64,000 nucleotides of DNA from Streptomyces sp. AC512_CC834 (GTDB lineage: Bacteria > Actinomycetota > Actinomycetes > Streptomycetales > Streptomycetaceae). Shown here piece by piece: positions 49,420 to 57,935 of this stretch. Both the position numbers and the translations under genes were made by a program. The DNA lies in contig NZ_JAGMUO010000097.1 of assembly GCF_019049325.1 (NCBI RefSeq), forward strand, positions 641,882 through 705,881, given 5' to 3'. The notes under the pieces are model-generated. The model ran no database searches. It worked only from the letters and a program-made list of their open reading frames with translations, and was not told where the DNA came from. Each line of letters begins with the position of its first letter. Position 1 is the first letter of the stretch.

Positions 49420-50484
49420 ATGGCCCACCTGTCCCACGGCGCGCACGGCGAGCCTGCGACGCGCGGAGAGCGGTGGTCCGCGTTCCGGCAGTCGCCGTTC
49501 TGGCCGGCCACCGTGCTGGTGCTCATCCTCGCGGCAGCGGCGGGCCTCTTCGCGGGCTCGTACACCTACTCGATGGCGAACCCGACGCCCCGTCTGATCC
49601 CCACGGCCGTGGTCGGGTCGTACGAGGCTGCCGGTGGCCGGGCCTATCTGAAGGGCCTGGAGCAGGCACTGGACACCTCGGTGAAGGTGCACCCCTACGA
49701 CACCCGCGCCGCGGCCCGCGAGGCGATCGAGCAGCAGGAGGTGTTCGCGGTCTTCGAGCTGCGTGACGACGGGCGGAGCGCTCATCTCGACCTGTCCGGC
49801 GCGTCGGGCGCCTCGGTCGCCGAGCTGCTCGCCGAGACGGCACCGGCCGTGGGGAAGAAGCTCGGCGTCCACGTCACCGTCCGGGACGTCAACCCCCTGC
49901 AGCAGGGCGACCCGCGCGGGCTGGCGATCTTCTACATCTCCCTGGCCGCCGTGATCATCGGCTTCGTCGGGGCGATCCAGTTGAGCGTGCACGCGCGGAC
50001 ACTCACTCCTGTCGAGCGCATCCTCTTCACGGCGGCGTACTCGCTGCTCGGCGGGTTCGCCATCGCCGCCACCGTGGACTGGCTGCTGGGCGCGCTGGAC
50101 CTGCCGTTCGCCGAGTCGTGGCTGATCCTCGCGCTCACCATGTTCGTGTCCGGCATGGTCTTCACCATGTTCAACACCATGTTCGGCCGCTGGGCGATGC
50201 TGCCGACCTGGGGCCTGATGGTGATCATCGGCAATCCCTCGTCCGGCGGCGCGGTGTCCTGGCCGCTGCTGCCGTCCCCGTTGGGGCTGATCGGCCGGTG
50301 GCTGCCGCCCGGAGCCTCGGTCAACGCCCAGCACACCGCGGTGTACTTCCAGGGCTACCAGCACGCGTTCCCGTTCCTGGTGCTGGCCGGGTGGGCGCTG
50401 CTGTCCTGCACCGTCTTCTGGTTCTGGCGGCACAGGCATCCCGGCGGTCGCGAGAAGAACCCGCTGGCGGCGGACGACGCCTGA
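49420..50484 (+). CDS. YhgE/Pip-like (ABC-2-type) membrane protein
   Basis: 354 aa. One N-terminal helix (ATVLVLILAAAAGLFAG), an extracellular domain of about 130 residues (YEAAGGRAYLKGLEQALDTS, HLDLSGASGASVAELLAE), then five helices including ILFTAAYSLLGGFAIAATVD. The layout matches the DUF3533/YhgE-Pip group of ABC-2-like membrane proteins. The start lies 13 bases after dps, so the two are probably co-transcribed. Function unknown. Confidence 0.75.
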   Translation: MAHLSHGAHGEPATRGERWSAFRQSPFWPATVLVLILAAAAGLFAGSYTYSMANPTPRLIPTAVVGSYEAAGGRAYLKGLEQALDTSVKVHPYDTRAAAREAIEQQEVFAVFELRDDGRSAHLDLSGASGASVAELLAETAPAVGKKLGVHVTVRDVNPLQQGDPRGLAIFYISLAAVIIGFVGAIQLSVHARTLTPVERILFTAAYSLLGGFAIAATVDWLLGALDLPFAESWLILALTMFVSGMVFTMFNTMFGRWAMLPTWGLMVIIGNPSSGGAVSWPLLPSPLGLIGRWLPPGASVNAQHTAVYFQGYQHAFPFLVLAGWALLSCTVFWFWRHRHPGGREKNPLAADDA

Positions 50485-50504
50485 CGCACGGCACCGCGCG
50501 TCCG

Positions 50505-50536
50505 CCGGCCCCGCGCACACGTGTGCCGCGGGCCGG
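50505..50536 (+). terminator. Probable terminator hairpin
   Basis: CCGGCCC and GCACAC pair with GTGTGC and GGGCCGG across a three-base internal mismatch; the centre GCACACGTGTGC is a perfect palindrome. It lies 20 bases after the membrane-protein stop. Confidence 0.5.
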
Positions 50537-50539
50537 GCC

Positions 50540-51000
50540 CCCGCCCGCGGTCACGGCACAGGACCGTCCGGCTCCGCGCGCGACGTGCGGCAGCCCACCC
50601 CCACCCACGCCCACCCCGGCCACCCCGCCGGTCCGGCCACTCCGCCACCCCGCCGAACCGGCCGGACCGGCCGACGGCCCCGGCCACCACGAACCACCGC
50701 GCACGCGCACCCGCCCGAAACCCACCGTCACCCCACCCCGCGCCCGACACACGCGACCGTCCGCCTCCGCCGAGGCACGACTGTCCACCACCCACCCGCT
50801 TCCCTCCCCTCACACCACCGGCCGCCCGCGCCATCCGGCCTCCCCGCCGGACCGGCGACGACGCTGGCCACCACGAGCCGCCGTACACGCGTCCTGGGGG
50901 CCGCCGTCGCCCGCCCTGCCCCGCCCCGCCCCGGGTCGGCGTCTGTTCCGATCGCCGTGCTGCTGCGATCATGAGGCGGGAGTTCCCGCTTTCGGTTGGA
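50540..51000. other. Gene-free, strongly C-skewed stretch
   Basis: About 460 bases in which the plus strand is dominated by C with few G (runs such as CCCACCCCCACCCACGCCCA). Long open frames on both strands are Pro/His/Arg or Gly/Arg-rich and unnatural. I see no gene. It separates the dps transcript from the aminotransferase gene. Confidence 0.55.
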
Positions 51001-51006
51001 GTGCAC

Positions 51007-52209
51007 ATGGCCCTCGACGTCGACGCGATCCGCGCGCAGATACCCGCCCTGAAGTCCGGCTCGGCCCGCTTCGACGCGCCGGGCGGCACCCAGACCCCGC
51101 AGCCGGTCATCGACGCGATCGGCGAGGCACTGTCCCGTCCGCTGGCCAACCGAGGGCGGACGACCGAGGGCGAGCGCAACGCGGGCGGCATCGTGGCGGA
51201 CGCCCGGAGCGCGCTCGCCGACCTGCTGGGCACCGGGCCTCGGGGGATCGTCCTGGGCCGCAGCGCCACACAGCTCGCCTACGACCTGTCCCGGACCCTC
51301 GCCAAGACGTGGGGCCCCGGAGACGAGGTGGTCGTCACCCGACTGGACCACGACTCCAACATCCGGCCCTGGATCCAGGCGGCCGAGGCGGCCGGCGCGA
51401 GCGTGCGGTGGGCGGACTTCGAACCGGCCACCGGGGAGCTGCTTCCCGAGCACGTCGAGGCGGTGCTCTCCCCGCGCACCAGGCTGGTCGCCGTGACGGC
51501 CGCGTCCAACCTGATCGGCACCATGCCCGACCTGCCGGCCATCGCCCGGCTGGCGCACGGCGTCGGCGCGCTGGTCCACGTCGACGCGGTGCACTACGCC
51601 TCGCACGCCGTCGTCGACCCGGCGGCCCTCGGCGCGGACACGCTGGTGTGCTCGCCGTACAAGTTCCTCGGTCCGCACCTGGGCGTGCTGGCGGCCCGGC
51701 CCGAGTTCCTCGAGACGCTGCGCCCCGACAAGCTGCTGCCCTCGAGCGACGCCGTCCCCGAGCGTTTCGAGCTGGGTACGCTGCCGTACGAGCTGCTGGC
51801 CGGCGCCCGTGCCGCCGTGGACTTCCTCGCCGGTCTGGAGCCGGACGCGCGCGGCAGCCGCCGGGACCGGCTCGTCGCCTCCTTCGCGGCGCTCGGGACC
51901 CACGAGGACGCGCTGCGCGAGCGGATCGAGCGGGGGCTGGCCGACCTCGGCGGGATCACCGTGTACTCGCGCGCCGAACGCCGCACGCCGACGCTGCTGT
52001 TCACCGTGGCGGGTCTGGGCCCGGCCGACGTCTACCGGCAGTTGGCCGAGCGGGCGGTCGACGCGCCCGCCGGGTCCTTCTACGCCCTGGAGGCCGCGCG
52101 CCGGCTGGACCTCGGCGACCAGGGCGCCGTCCGGGTCGGACTCGCGCCGTACACCAGCGCGGACGACGTGGACCGCCTGCTGACCGCGCTGGCCGGCCTC
52201 GAGCGCTGA
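51007..52209 (+). CDS. Cysteine desulfurase-like class V aminotransferase
   Basis: 400 aa from ATG 51007, with GGAG six bases upstream. Fold type I PLP enzyme of the class V group: PLP lysine Lys219 in CSPYKFLGPHLG, cofactor Asp and His in VHVDAVHYASH, and the N-terminal FDAPGGTQTPQPV with RPLANRGRTT. This matches the cysteine-desulfurase-like subfamily known as TIGR01976, which lacks the NifS active-site Cys loop. The reaction is uncertain: it may desulfurate cysteine or act on another amino acid. Confidence 0.87.
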   Translation: MALDVDAIRAQIPALKSGSARFDAPGGTQTPQPVIDAIGEALSRPLANRGRTTEGERNAGGIVADARSALADLLGTGPRGIVLGRSATQLAYDLSRTLAKTWGPGDEVVVTRLDHDSNIRPWIQAAEAAGASVRWADFEPATGELLPEHVEAVLSPRTRLVAVTAASNLIGTMPDLPAIARLAHGVGALVHVDAVHYASHAVVDPAALGADTLVCSPYKFLGPHLGVLAARPEFLETLRPDKLLPSSDAVPERFELGTLPYELLAGARAAVDFLAGLEPDARGSRRDRLVASFAALGTHEDALRERIERGLADLGGITVYSRAERRTPTLLFTVAGLGPADVYRQLAERAVDAPAGSFYALEAARRLDLGDQGAVRVGLAPYTSADDVDRLLTALAGLER

Positions 52210-52220
52210 CGCGGGCGGTC

Positions 52221-54515
52221 TCAGGCCAGAGGTACGGTCACCTCCCCGGTGCCCTCCGCGCTCGCGCCGCCCGCGACCCGGACGGTGAACGGCCGGTCGG
52301 TGCCGTTGGCGGTGACCCGCAGGGCGTCCCCGTCGCGCCGCACGCGGAACGTCGCGGCCGGTGTGCCGAGCAGGTCGGGCACGGTGACCTCGGCGGCGTA
52401 GTCGGTCCCGGCGGGAGGATGGACCAGCAGGGTCGGGGCGTCCAGCCAGTCGCCGTCGGGGCGCCCGTCGTCCGAGGCCAGCGGCAGGACGGCGCCCTCT
52501 CGGACGTACAGCGGCAGGCTGCCGTAGCCGTGCCGTTCGGTGCGCCAGGCCGGTCCGGTGACGCGGTCGCCGGTCAGGAGGTGGGTCCAGGTGCCCTCGG
52601 GGAGGTAGACCTCGACCTCGCCGTCCTCGGTGAAGACCGGGGCGACCAGGAGGTCGGAGCCGAGCATGTACTGGCGGTCCAGCGGGCGGCACGCGGGGTC
52701 CCGCGGGTACTCCAGGACCATGGGCCGCATCATCGGTACGCCGGTGCGGTGGGCCTCGGCGGCGACCCCGTACAGGTAGGGCATCAGGCGGTGCTTGAGC
52801 AGCGTGAAGGTGCGGGCGACGTCGACCGCCTCCTCGCCGAACTCCCACGGCACCCGGTACGACGAGGAGCCGTGCAGTCGGCTGTGCGAGGAGAGCAGGC
52901 CGAAGGCCAGCCAGCGCTTGAAGACCGCCGGGTCGGGCGTGCCCTCGAAGCCGCCGATGTCGTGGCTCCAGAAGCCGAAGCCGCTCAGCGACAGGGACAG
53001 ACCGCCCCGCAGTGACTCGGACATCGCCTCGAAGGAGGACCAGCAGTCGCCGCCCCAGTGCACGGGGTACTGCTGGCCGCCGGCGGTCGCGGAGCGCGCG
53101 AAGAGGACGGCCTCGCCCTGGCCGCGCTCCTTCTCGAGGAGTTCGAAGACGGTCCGGTTGAACAGGTGCGTGTAGTAGTTGTGCATGCGCTGCGGGTCGG
53201 AGCCGTCGTGCCAGACGACGTCGGTGGGGATCCGCTCGCCGAAGTCGGTCTTGAAGCAGTCCACGCCCTGGTCGAGGAGCGGCTTGAGCTTCCCGGCGTA
53301 CCAGTCGCGGGCGGCGGCGCTGGTGAAGTCGACCAGGCCCATCCCGGCCTGCCACAGGTCCCACTGCCAGATGTCGCCGTCCGGCCGGCGCACCAGGTGG
53401 CCGAGGGCGGCGGCCTCGTCGAAGAGCGGGGACTTCTGGGCGATGTAGGGGTTGATCCAGGCGCTGACCTTCAGCCCCTTGGCCTTGAGCCGGGCAAGCA
53501 TGCCCTCCGGGTCGGGGAAGACGTCCGGGTCCCACTGGAAGTCGCACCACTGGTACTCGCGCATCCAGAAGCAGTCGAAGTGGAAGACCGAGAGCGGGAT
53601 GCCGCGTTCGGCCATGCCGTCGACGAAGGACGTCACCGTCTTCTCGTCGTAGTCGGTGGTGAAGGACGTGGTGAGCCACAGGCCGAAGGACCAGGCGGGC
53701 GGCAGGGCGGGGCGGCCGGTGAGGGCAGTGTAGCGGGTGAGGACGTCCTTGGGGGTGGGCCCGGCGACGACGTAGTACTCCAGCGTCTGGTCCTCGACGC
53801 TGAACTGCACCTGTCCGACCGACTCGGAGCCGACCTCGAAGGAGACCGCCCCGGGGTGGTTGACGAAGACGCCGTAGCCGCGGGAGGAGAGGTAGAACGG
53901 GATGTTCTTGTACGCCTGCTCGCTGCTGGTACCGCCGTCGGCCTGCCACATGTCGACGACCTGGCCGTTCTTGACGAACGGGGTGAAGCGCTCGCCGAGG
54001 CCGTAGATCTGCTCGCCCACGCCGAGGGCCAGCCGGCTCAGCATGTGGTGGGCGCCGTCGCCGGTGGTGGCGAAGGCGGTGCCCTTGGCGTTCGCGCGGG
54101 TCAGCTCGCGTCCGTCCGCGTCGTGGAAGGCGAGGCCCCAGGGTCCCTCCCGGTCCAGGCGGAGGGTGAGCGGGCCGCTGGTCAGCTCGGTGACGGTGCC
54201 GTCCTGGCTTACCTCGCCGGTGCCTTCCGTGGCGCCTTCCGTACCGCCCTCCGTGGCGCCCGAGAGGGCGAAGTCGGGGCCCGGCCGGCGCTTGCCGGCG
54301 TGGTGGGTGACGCGGACGCCGATGACGCCCTCGGCGGGAGAGAAGCACTCGACCGTGAGCAGCGGCGCGTTGAGCGTGTCCCCCCTCCGCGTCACCTTCT
54401 TCACGGCGGCATGGGCGGTGAAGCGCTTCGATTCGGGGCGCACATCGCGTACCTCAGTGGCGTACGAGAGATGCACGCCCTCGCGGATGAGCCAGAAGCC
54501 ATCGGTGAACTTCAT
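52221..54515 (-). CDS. yicI: GH31 alpha-xylosidase (YicI-type)
   Basis: 764 aa from ATG 54515, AAGGAAG upstream. The nucleophile is Asp424 in CFKTDFGERIP and the general acid Asp490 in HWGGDCWSSFEAM; both are offset by eight from E. coli YicI (416, 482). The N-terminal beta-sandwich, the WINPYIAQKSPLFDEA region and the C-terminal beta domains are complete. No signal peptide, so it is cytoplasmic: it would remove alpha-1,6-xylose from imported xyloglucan fragments such as isoprimeverose. Divergent from the ABC importer. Confidence 0.92.
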   Translation of the reverse strand: MKFTDGFWLIREGVHLSYATEVRDVRPESKRFTAHAAVKKVTRRGDTLNAPLLTVECFSPAEGVIGVRVTHHAGKRRPGPDFALSGATEGGTEGATEGTGEVSQDGTVTELTSGPLTLRLDREGPWGLAFHDADGRELTRANAKGTAFATTGDGAHHMLSRLALGVGEQIYGLGERFTPFVKNGQVVDMWQADGGTSSEQAYKNIPFYLSSRGYGVFVNHPGAVSFEVGSESVGQVQFSVEDQTLEYYVVAGPTPKDVLTRYTALTGRPALPPAWSFGLWLTTSFTTDYDEKTVTSFVDGMAERGIPLSVFHFDCFWMREYQWCDFQWDPDVFPDPEGMLARLKAKGLKVSAWINPYIAQKSPLFDEAAALGHLVRRPDGDIWQWDLWQAGMGLVDFTSAAARDWYAGKLKPLLDQGVDCFKTDFGERIPTDVVWHDGSDPQRMHNYYTHLFNRTVFELLEKERGQGEAVLFARSATAGGQQYPVHWGGDCWSSFEAMSESLRGGLSLSLSGFGFWSHDIGGFEGTPDPAVFKRWLAFGLLSSHSRLHGSSSYRVPWEFGEEAVDVARTFTLLKHRLMPYLYGVAAEAHRTGVPMMRPMVLEYPRDPACRPLDRQYMLGSDLLVAPVFTEDGEVEVYLPEGTWTHLLTGDRVTGPAWRTERHGYGSLPLYVREGAVLPLASDDGRPDGDWLDAPTLLVHPPAGTDYAAEVTVPDLLGTPAATFRVRRDGDALRVTANGTDRPFTVRVAGGASAEGTGEVTVPLA

Positions 54516-54573
54516 GATCTTCCTTGGGTGGGGCGGAGCTGTCGGGTGGGGAGCACGGGGGCCGTCTCACAGC

Positions 54574-54593
54574 GTTTTGATCGTACACAAAAC
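54574..54593. promoter_or_regulatory. GTTTTG-N8-CAAAAC dyad upstream of the xylosidase
   Basis: Perfect 6-base arms around eight bases; TACGAT (54585-54580, minus strand) inside it could be the -10 of the xylosidase gene. It lies 59 bases upstream of the ATG. A lone CAAAAC half (54748-54753) recurs nearer the binding-protein gene. Confidence 0.5.
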
Positions 54594-54724
54594 AAATCCC
54601 GGCGCCGAGCCGTTCACATCGACCTCAACCATCTGAACTGCAACTATCACGCACGAGAACAACTTCCTCACCCGGCGGAGCGGCGAGAGAGGGGCCACTT
54701 TCCTCTAGCGCGGAAGCGGGTCGG

Positions 54725-54738
54725 TGACGTATTAGTCA
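54725..54738. promoter_or_regulatory. TGAC-N6-GTCA dyad upstream of the importer
   Basis: TGACGTATTAGTCA, a 4-base-arm dyad 60 bases before the binding-protein ATG, resembling GntR-type half-sites. A 7-base hairpin with a GAGGAA loop (54756-54775) follows in the leader. The regulator is not in the window. Confidence 0.35.
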
Positions 54739-54798
54739 TCACATCAAACAAAACAGTCCGGCGAGGAAGCCGGACGGTACGACAGCAAGGGCCGCACC

Positions 54799-56085
54799 AT
54801 GTCGAAGCGCTTCACCTCGCTCGCCTTGACAGCACACCCTCCGGCTGCCGCGCGCCGCGGGCGAGGACGCTCACACCGAGTCGTCGCCCCGTTCGCCGCG
54901 GTGTCCGTGCTGGTCGCCGGGGGCGCACTGGCCGGCTGCGGACAGCAGCGGGACGCCGACGTGTACACCGTGATGAACTCCTCGACCGACGAGTCGTACC
55001 ACCGCTGGGACGCGGAGGCGATGGCCCGCTGCGGCAAGGAGCTGGGCGTCACCATCGAGCAGCAGAGCGTCCCGGCCTCGCAGGTGATGACGAAGGCCCT
55101 GCGCATGGCGTCGTCCAAGTCGCTGCCCGACATCGTGCAGTTCGACGCGTCCGAGATGCCGACGTTCGCCGACGCGGGCGGTCTGGTCGACCTCAGGACC
55201 CTCGGGCTGAGCACCGACGACATACCCGACGGCATCGTCGACTTCGGCTCGTACAAGGGGACGTACTACGGTGCGGCCCGCTCCGTGAACACGCTCGCCC
55301 TCTTCTACAACAAGGATGTCCTCGACCAGGCCGGTGTGGAGGTGCCCACCACCTGGGCGGAGTTGCGAGAGAGCGCGAAGAAGCTCACCCGGGGCAACCA
55401 GTACGGCCTGGCGCTCAGCGCGGGCGGCGCGGAGGACGGCGTCTTCCAGTTCACGCCCTTCATGTGGTCCAACGGCGGCGACGAGACCGACCTGGACGGC
55501 CCGAAGGTCGTCGAGGCCCTGGACTACTGGAAGAGCCTGCTGAAGGACGGTTCGCTCTCGAAGTCGACGGTCAACTGGACGCAGGCGGACGTCAACGACC
55601 AGTTCATGGCCGGCAACGCGGCGATGATGATCAACGGCCCGTGGCAGGTGGAGACGCTCAACAGCGACAAGTCGCTGCACTGGGAGATCGCGCCGATCCC
55701 GGTCCCCGAGGCCGGCGACGACTCGGTGGGCCCGCTCGGCGGCGCTGTCCTGACCGTCCCCAACACCGGTGACGAGGCCCGGGAGAAGACGGCCGGCAAG
55801 ATCGTCGCCTGTCTGGCGAGCGAGAAGGAGCAACTGACCTACGCGCTCAACAGTTGGATGGTCCCGGCCAACGCCAAGGCCGCCGCCGTCTGGCGCGAGA
55901 AGGTGCCCGAGCTGGAGTCCCTCGCCGACCAGGTCGCCGTCGCCCGGTCCCGGACCGCGAAGCTCGGCGCCGGCTGGTCGAGCGTGTCGCTCGCCCTGCA
56001 GAGCGCCTTCCAGTCCGCCCTGACCGGCCAGTCCAGTGAGACCGCCCTGAAGCGCGCCCAGCAGCGGGCCACGAGCGGGAACTGA
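54799..56085 (+). CDS. Sugar-binding lipoprotein of ABC importer
   Basis: 428 aa from ATG 54799. The lipobox is LAGC with Cys47. The N-region before the hydrophobic core is unusually long and Arg-rich (PPAAARRGRGRSHR), but no other start is apparent. Family 1 solute-binding protein: DVYTVMNSSTDESYHRWD, LPDIVQFDASEMPTFAD, LALFYNKDVLDQAGVEVPTT. It feeds two permeases downstream. Flanking GH31 and GH1 genes suggest xyloglucan or cello-oligosaccharides as cargo. Confidence 0.9.
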   Translation: MSKRFTSLALTAHPPAAARRGRGRSHRVVAPFAAVSVLVAGGALAGCGQQRDADVYTVMNSSTDESYHRWDAEAMARCGKELGVTIEQQSVPASQVMTKALRMASSKSLPDIVQFDASEMPTFADAGGLVDLRTLGLSTDDIPDGIVDFGSYKGTYYGAARSVNTLALFYNKDVLDQAGVEVPTTWAELRESAKKLTRGNQYGLALSAGGAEDGVFQFTPFMWSNGGDETDLDGPKVVEALDYWKSLLKDGSLSKSTVNWTQADVNDQFMAGNAAMMINGPWQVETLNSDKSLHWEIAPIPVPEAGDDSVGPLGGAVLTVPNTGDEAREKTAGKIVACLASEKEQLTYALNSWMVPANAKAAAVWREKVPELESLADQVAVARSRTAKLGAGWSSVSLALQSAFQSALTGQSSETALKRAQQRATSGN

Positions 56086-56096
56086 GGTACGCCCCC

Positions 56097-57062
56097 ATGA
56101 CCACTCCCATGCCCACGTCCGCCGTCACCGCGCGGACGCCCGCCGAGGCGGCCAAGTCGCCCGCCGCGCCCGACCCGGGCCGGATCGCGCGCCGCCGCAG
56201 GCTCACCCAGTGGGGGTTCGTCGCCCCCGCCGTCGTCTTCATGCTGCTGTTCTTCGGCTACCCCCTCGTCCGCAACGTCGTGATGAGCTTCCAGGAGTAC
56301 ACGCCGAAGACCTTCTTCACCGGTGAGGCGCCCTTCAACGGCACCGACAACTGGTCCCACGTGTTCCAGGACGCCCTGTTCGGCAAGGCCCTGTGGCACA
56401 CGCTCGTCTTCACGGCGGGCTCGCTGCTCGGCCAGTTCTGCATCGGTCTCGCTCTCGCGGTCTTCTTCAGCCGCCGCTTCCCGCTGAACGGGGTGCTGCG
56501 CTCGCTGATCCTGCTGCCCTGGCTGGTGCCCATGGTGGTGTCCGGCATCGTCTGGCGGCGCATCCTCGACCAGGACACGGGTGTGCTCAACTCGTTCCTG
56601 GACACGTTCGGCATCGGCGGGCACACGCCCTGGCTGACCAGTCCGGAGATGGCCCTGGTGTCGGTCATCCTGGTCAACATCTGGATCGGCATCCCGTTCA
56701 ACATGGTCATCCTGTACGGCGGTCTCCAGGAGATCCCGAAGGAGCTGCACGAGGCGGCCGCCCTGGACGGCGCCTCGGCCTGGCGGACCTTCCGCTCCGT
56801 CACCCTGCCGATGCTCAAGCCCGTCGTCACGGTCGTCCTCGTGCTCGGCTTCATGTCGACGGTCAAGATCCTCGACCTGATCCTCGCCCTGACCGACGGC
56901 GGCCCCGCCGACGCCACCCAGACGCTCGGCACCCTGACGTACCAGAACTCGTTCGTACAACTGGACTTCGGCGCGGGCGCCGTCGTCGGCAACGTACTCA
57001 TCCTGATCTCCGCCGTGTTCGCGGTGTTCTACCTGCGGGCCAACCGCACCGAGGGGAAGTGA
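56097..57062 (+). CDS. Sugar ABC transporter permease (MalF/CebF-like)
   Basis: 321 aa from ATG 56097. Six membrane helices and the coupling EAA loop LHEAAALDGASAWRTFRSVT that docks with the ATPase. The ~35-residue N-terminal extension is hydrophilic and Ala/Pro-rich. It starts 11 bases after the binding-protein stop. No ATPase is encoded nearby; a shared MsiK-type ATPase is expected, as for other Streptomyces oligosaccharide importers. Confidence 0.92.
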   Translation: MTTPMPTSAVTARTPAEAAKSPAAPDPGRIARRRRLTQWGFVAPAVVFMLLFFGYPLVRNVVMSFQEYTPKTFFTGEAPFNGTDNWSHVFQDALFGKALWHTLVFTAGSLLGQFCIGLALAVFFSRRFPLNGVLRSLILLPWLVPMVVSGIVWRRILDQDTGVLNSFLDTFGIGGHTPWLTSPEMALVSVILVNIWIGIPFNMVILYGGLQEIPKELHEAAALDGASAWRTFRSVTLPMLKPVVTVVLVLGFMSTVKILDLILALTDGGPADATQTLGTLTYQNSFVQLDFGAGAVVGNVLILISAVFAVFYLRANRTEGK

Positions 57063-57067
57063 CGTCC

Positions 57068-57895
57068 ATGGCCTCCCACACGCCCACCGCCTCCCGGCGC
57101 CGCTGGGGTTCCACCGTCGCCGGCGTTCTCATCCTGTGCGTGATGCTCTTCCCGCTGTACTGGATGCTCAACACCGCGCTCCAGCCCGACTCGGGGCTGC
57201 TCCAGGTCGACCCGGTGCCGGGCGGCCTCGACATGTCCGGCTTCTCCAAGGCGATCAGCGACCAGGGCGGTCACCTGCTGACCTCGCTGGCGGTCTCGCT
57301 CGGCGCGGTCGCCATCTGCCTGGCGATATCGGCGCCGGCCGCCTACGGGCTCGCGCGGTTCGGGCTGCGCGGCTCGCGCACCATCGTGTTCGGCACGCTG
57401 ATCACCCAGATGGTGCCGGGCATCGTCATCGCCAACGCGCTCTACAACTCGTACGTCGACCTGGGCCTGGTCAACTCCTACTTCGGCCTGATGCTGGCGG
57501 ACGCCTCGCTGGGCATCCCGTTCTCCATCGTGCTGATGCGCTCCTTCATGGTGTCGATCCCGGGCGAGGTGATCGAGGCCGCGCAGATCGACGGTGCCGG
57601 TCCGGTGCGCACCTTCGTGCGGGTGGTGCTGCCGATGAGCCGCAACTCGCTGATCACGTCGGGGCTGTTCGCGTTCCTGTTCTCGTGGAGCGACTTCATG
57701 TTCGCGCTCACCCTGAACACGACCGACGACGTCAAGCCCATCACCCTGGGCATCTACCAGTACATCGGCGCGCACGTCGGCGACTGGGGCTCGGTGATGG
57801 CGGCCTCCGTGCTGTCGGCGGTGCCCGCCGCGATCCTCCTCGTCCTCGCCCAGAAGTACATCGCCGCCGGGATCTCCGGCGGTTCCGTCAAGTGA
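57068..57895 (+). CDS. Sugar ABC transporter permease (MalG/CebG-like)
   Basis: 275 aa from ATG 57068, nine bases after GGGGAAG; the in-frame GTG 57059 abuts that site. Six helices with the EAA loop VIEAAQIDGAGPVRTFVRVV. Together with the preceding permease it forms the membrane channel. The next gene, beta-glucosidase, follows after 40 bases in the same operon. Confidence 0.92.
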   Translation: MASHTPTASRRRWGSTVAGVLILCVMLFPLYWMLNTALQPDSGLLQVDPVPGGLDMSGFSKAISDQGGHLLTSLAVSLGAVAICLAISAPAAYGLARFGLRGSRTIVFGTLITQMVPGIVIANALYNSYVDLGLVNSYFGLMLADASLGIPFSIVLMRSFMVSIPGEVIEAAQIDGAGPVRTFVRVVLPMSRNSLITSGLFAFLFSWSDFMFALTLNTTDDVKPITLGIYQYIGAHVGDWGSVMAASVLSAVPAAILLVLAQKYIAAGISGGSVK

Positions 57896-57935
57896 ACCTC
57901 GCACGCCCCGCAAGCACGGAGATGAGCACCACAGC

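Noticed and set aside
50521..51006. N-terminal extension of the class V aminotransferase
   Set aside because: The upstream in-frame part is Pro/Arg/His-rich non-coding DNA; ATG 51007 has a GGAG site and matches the family start.
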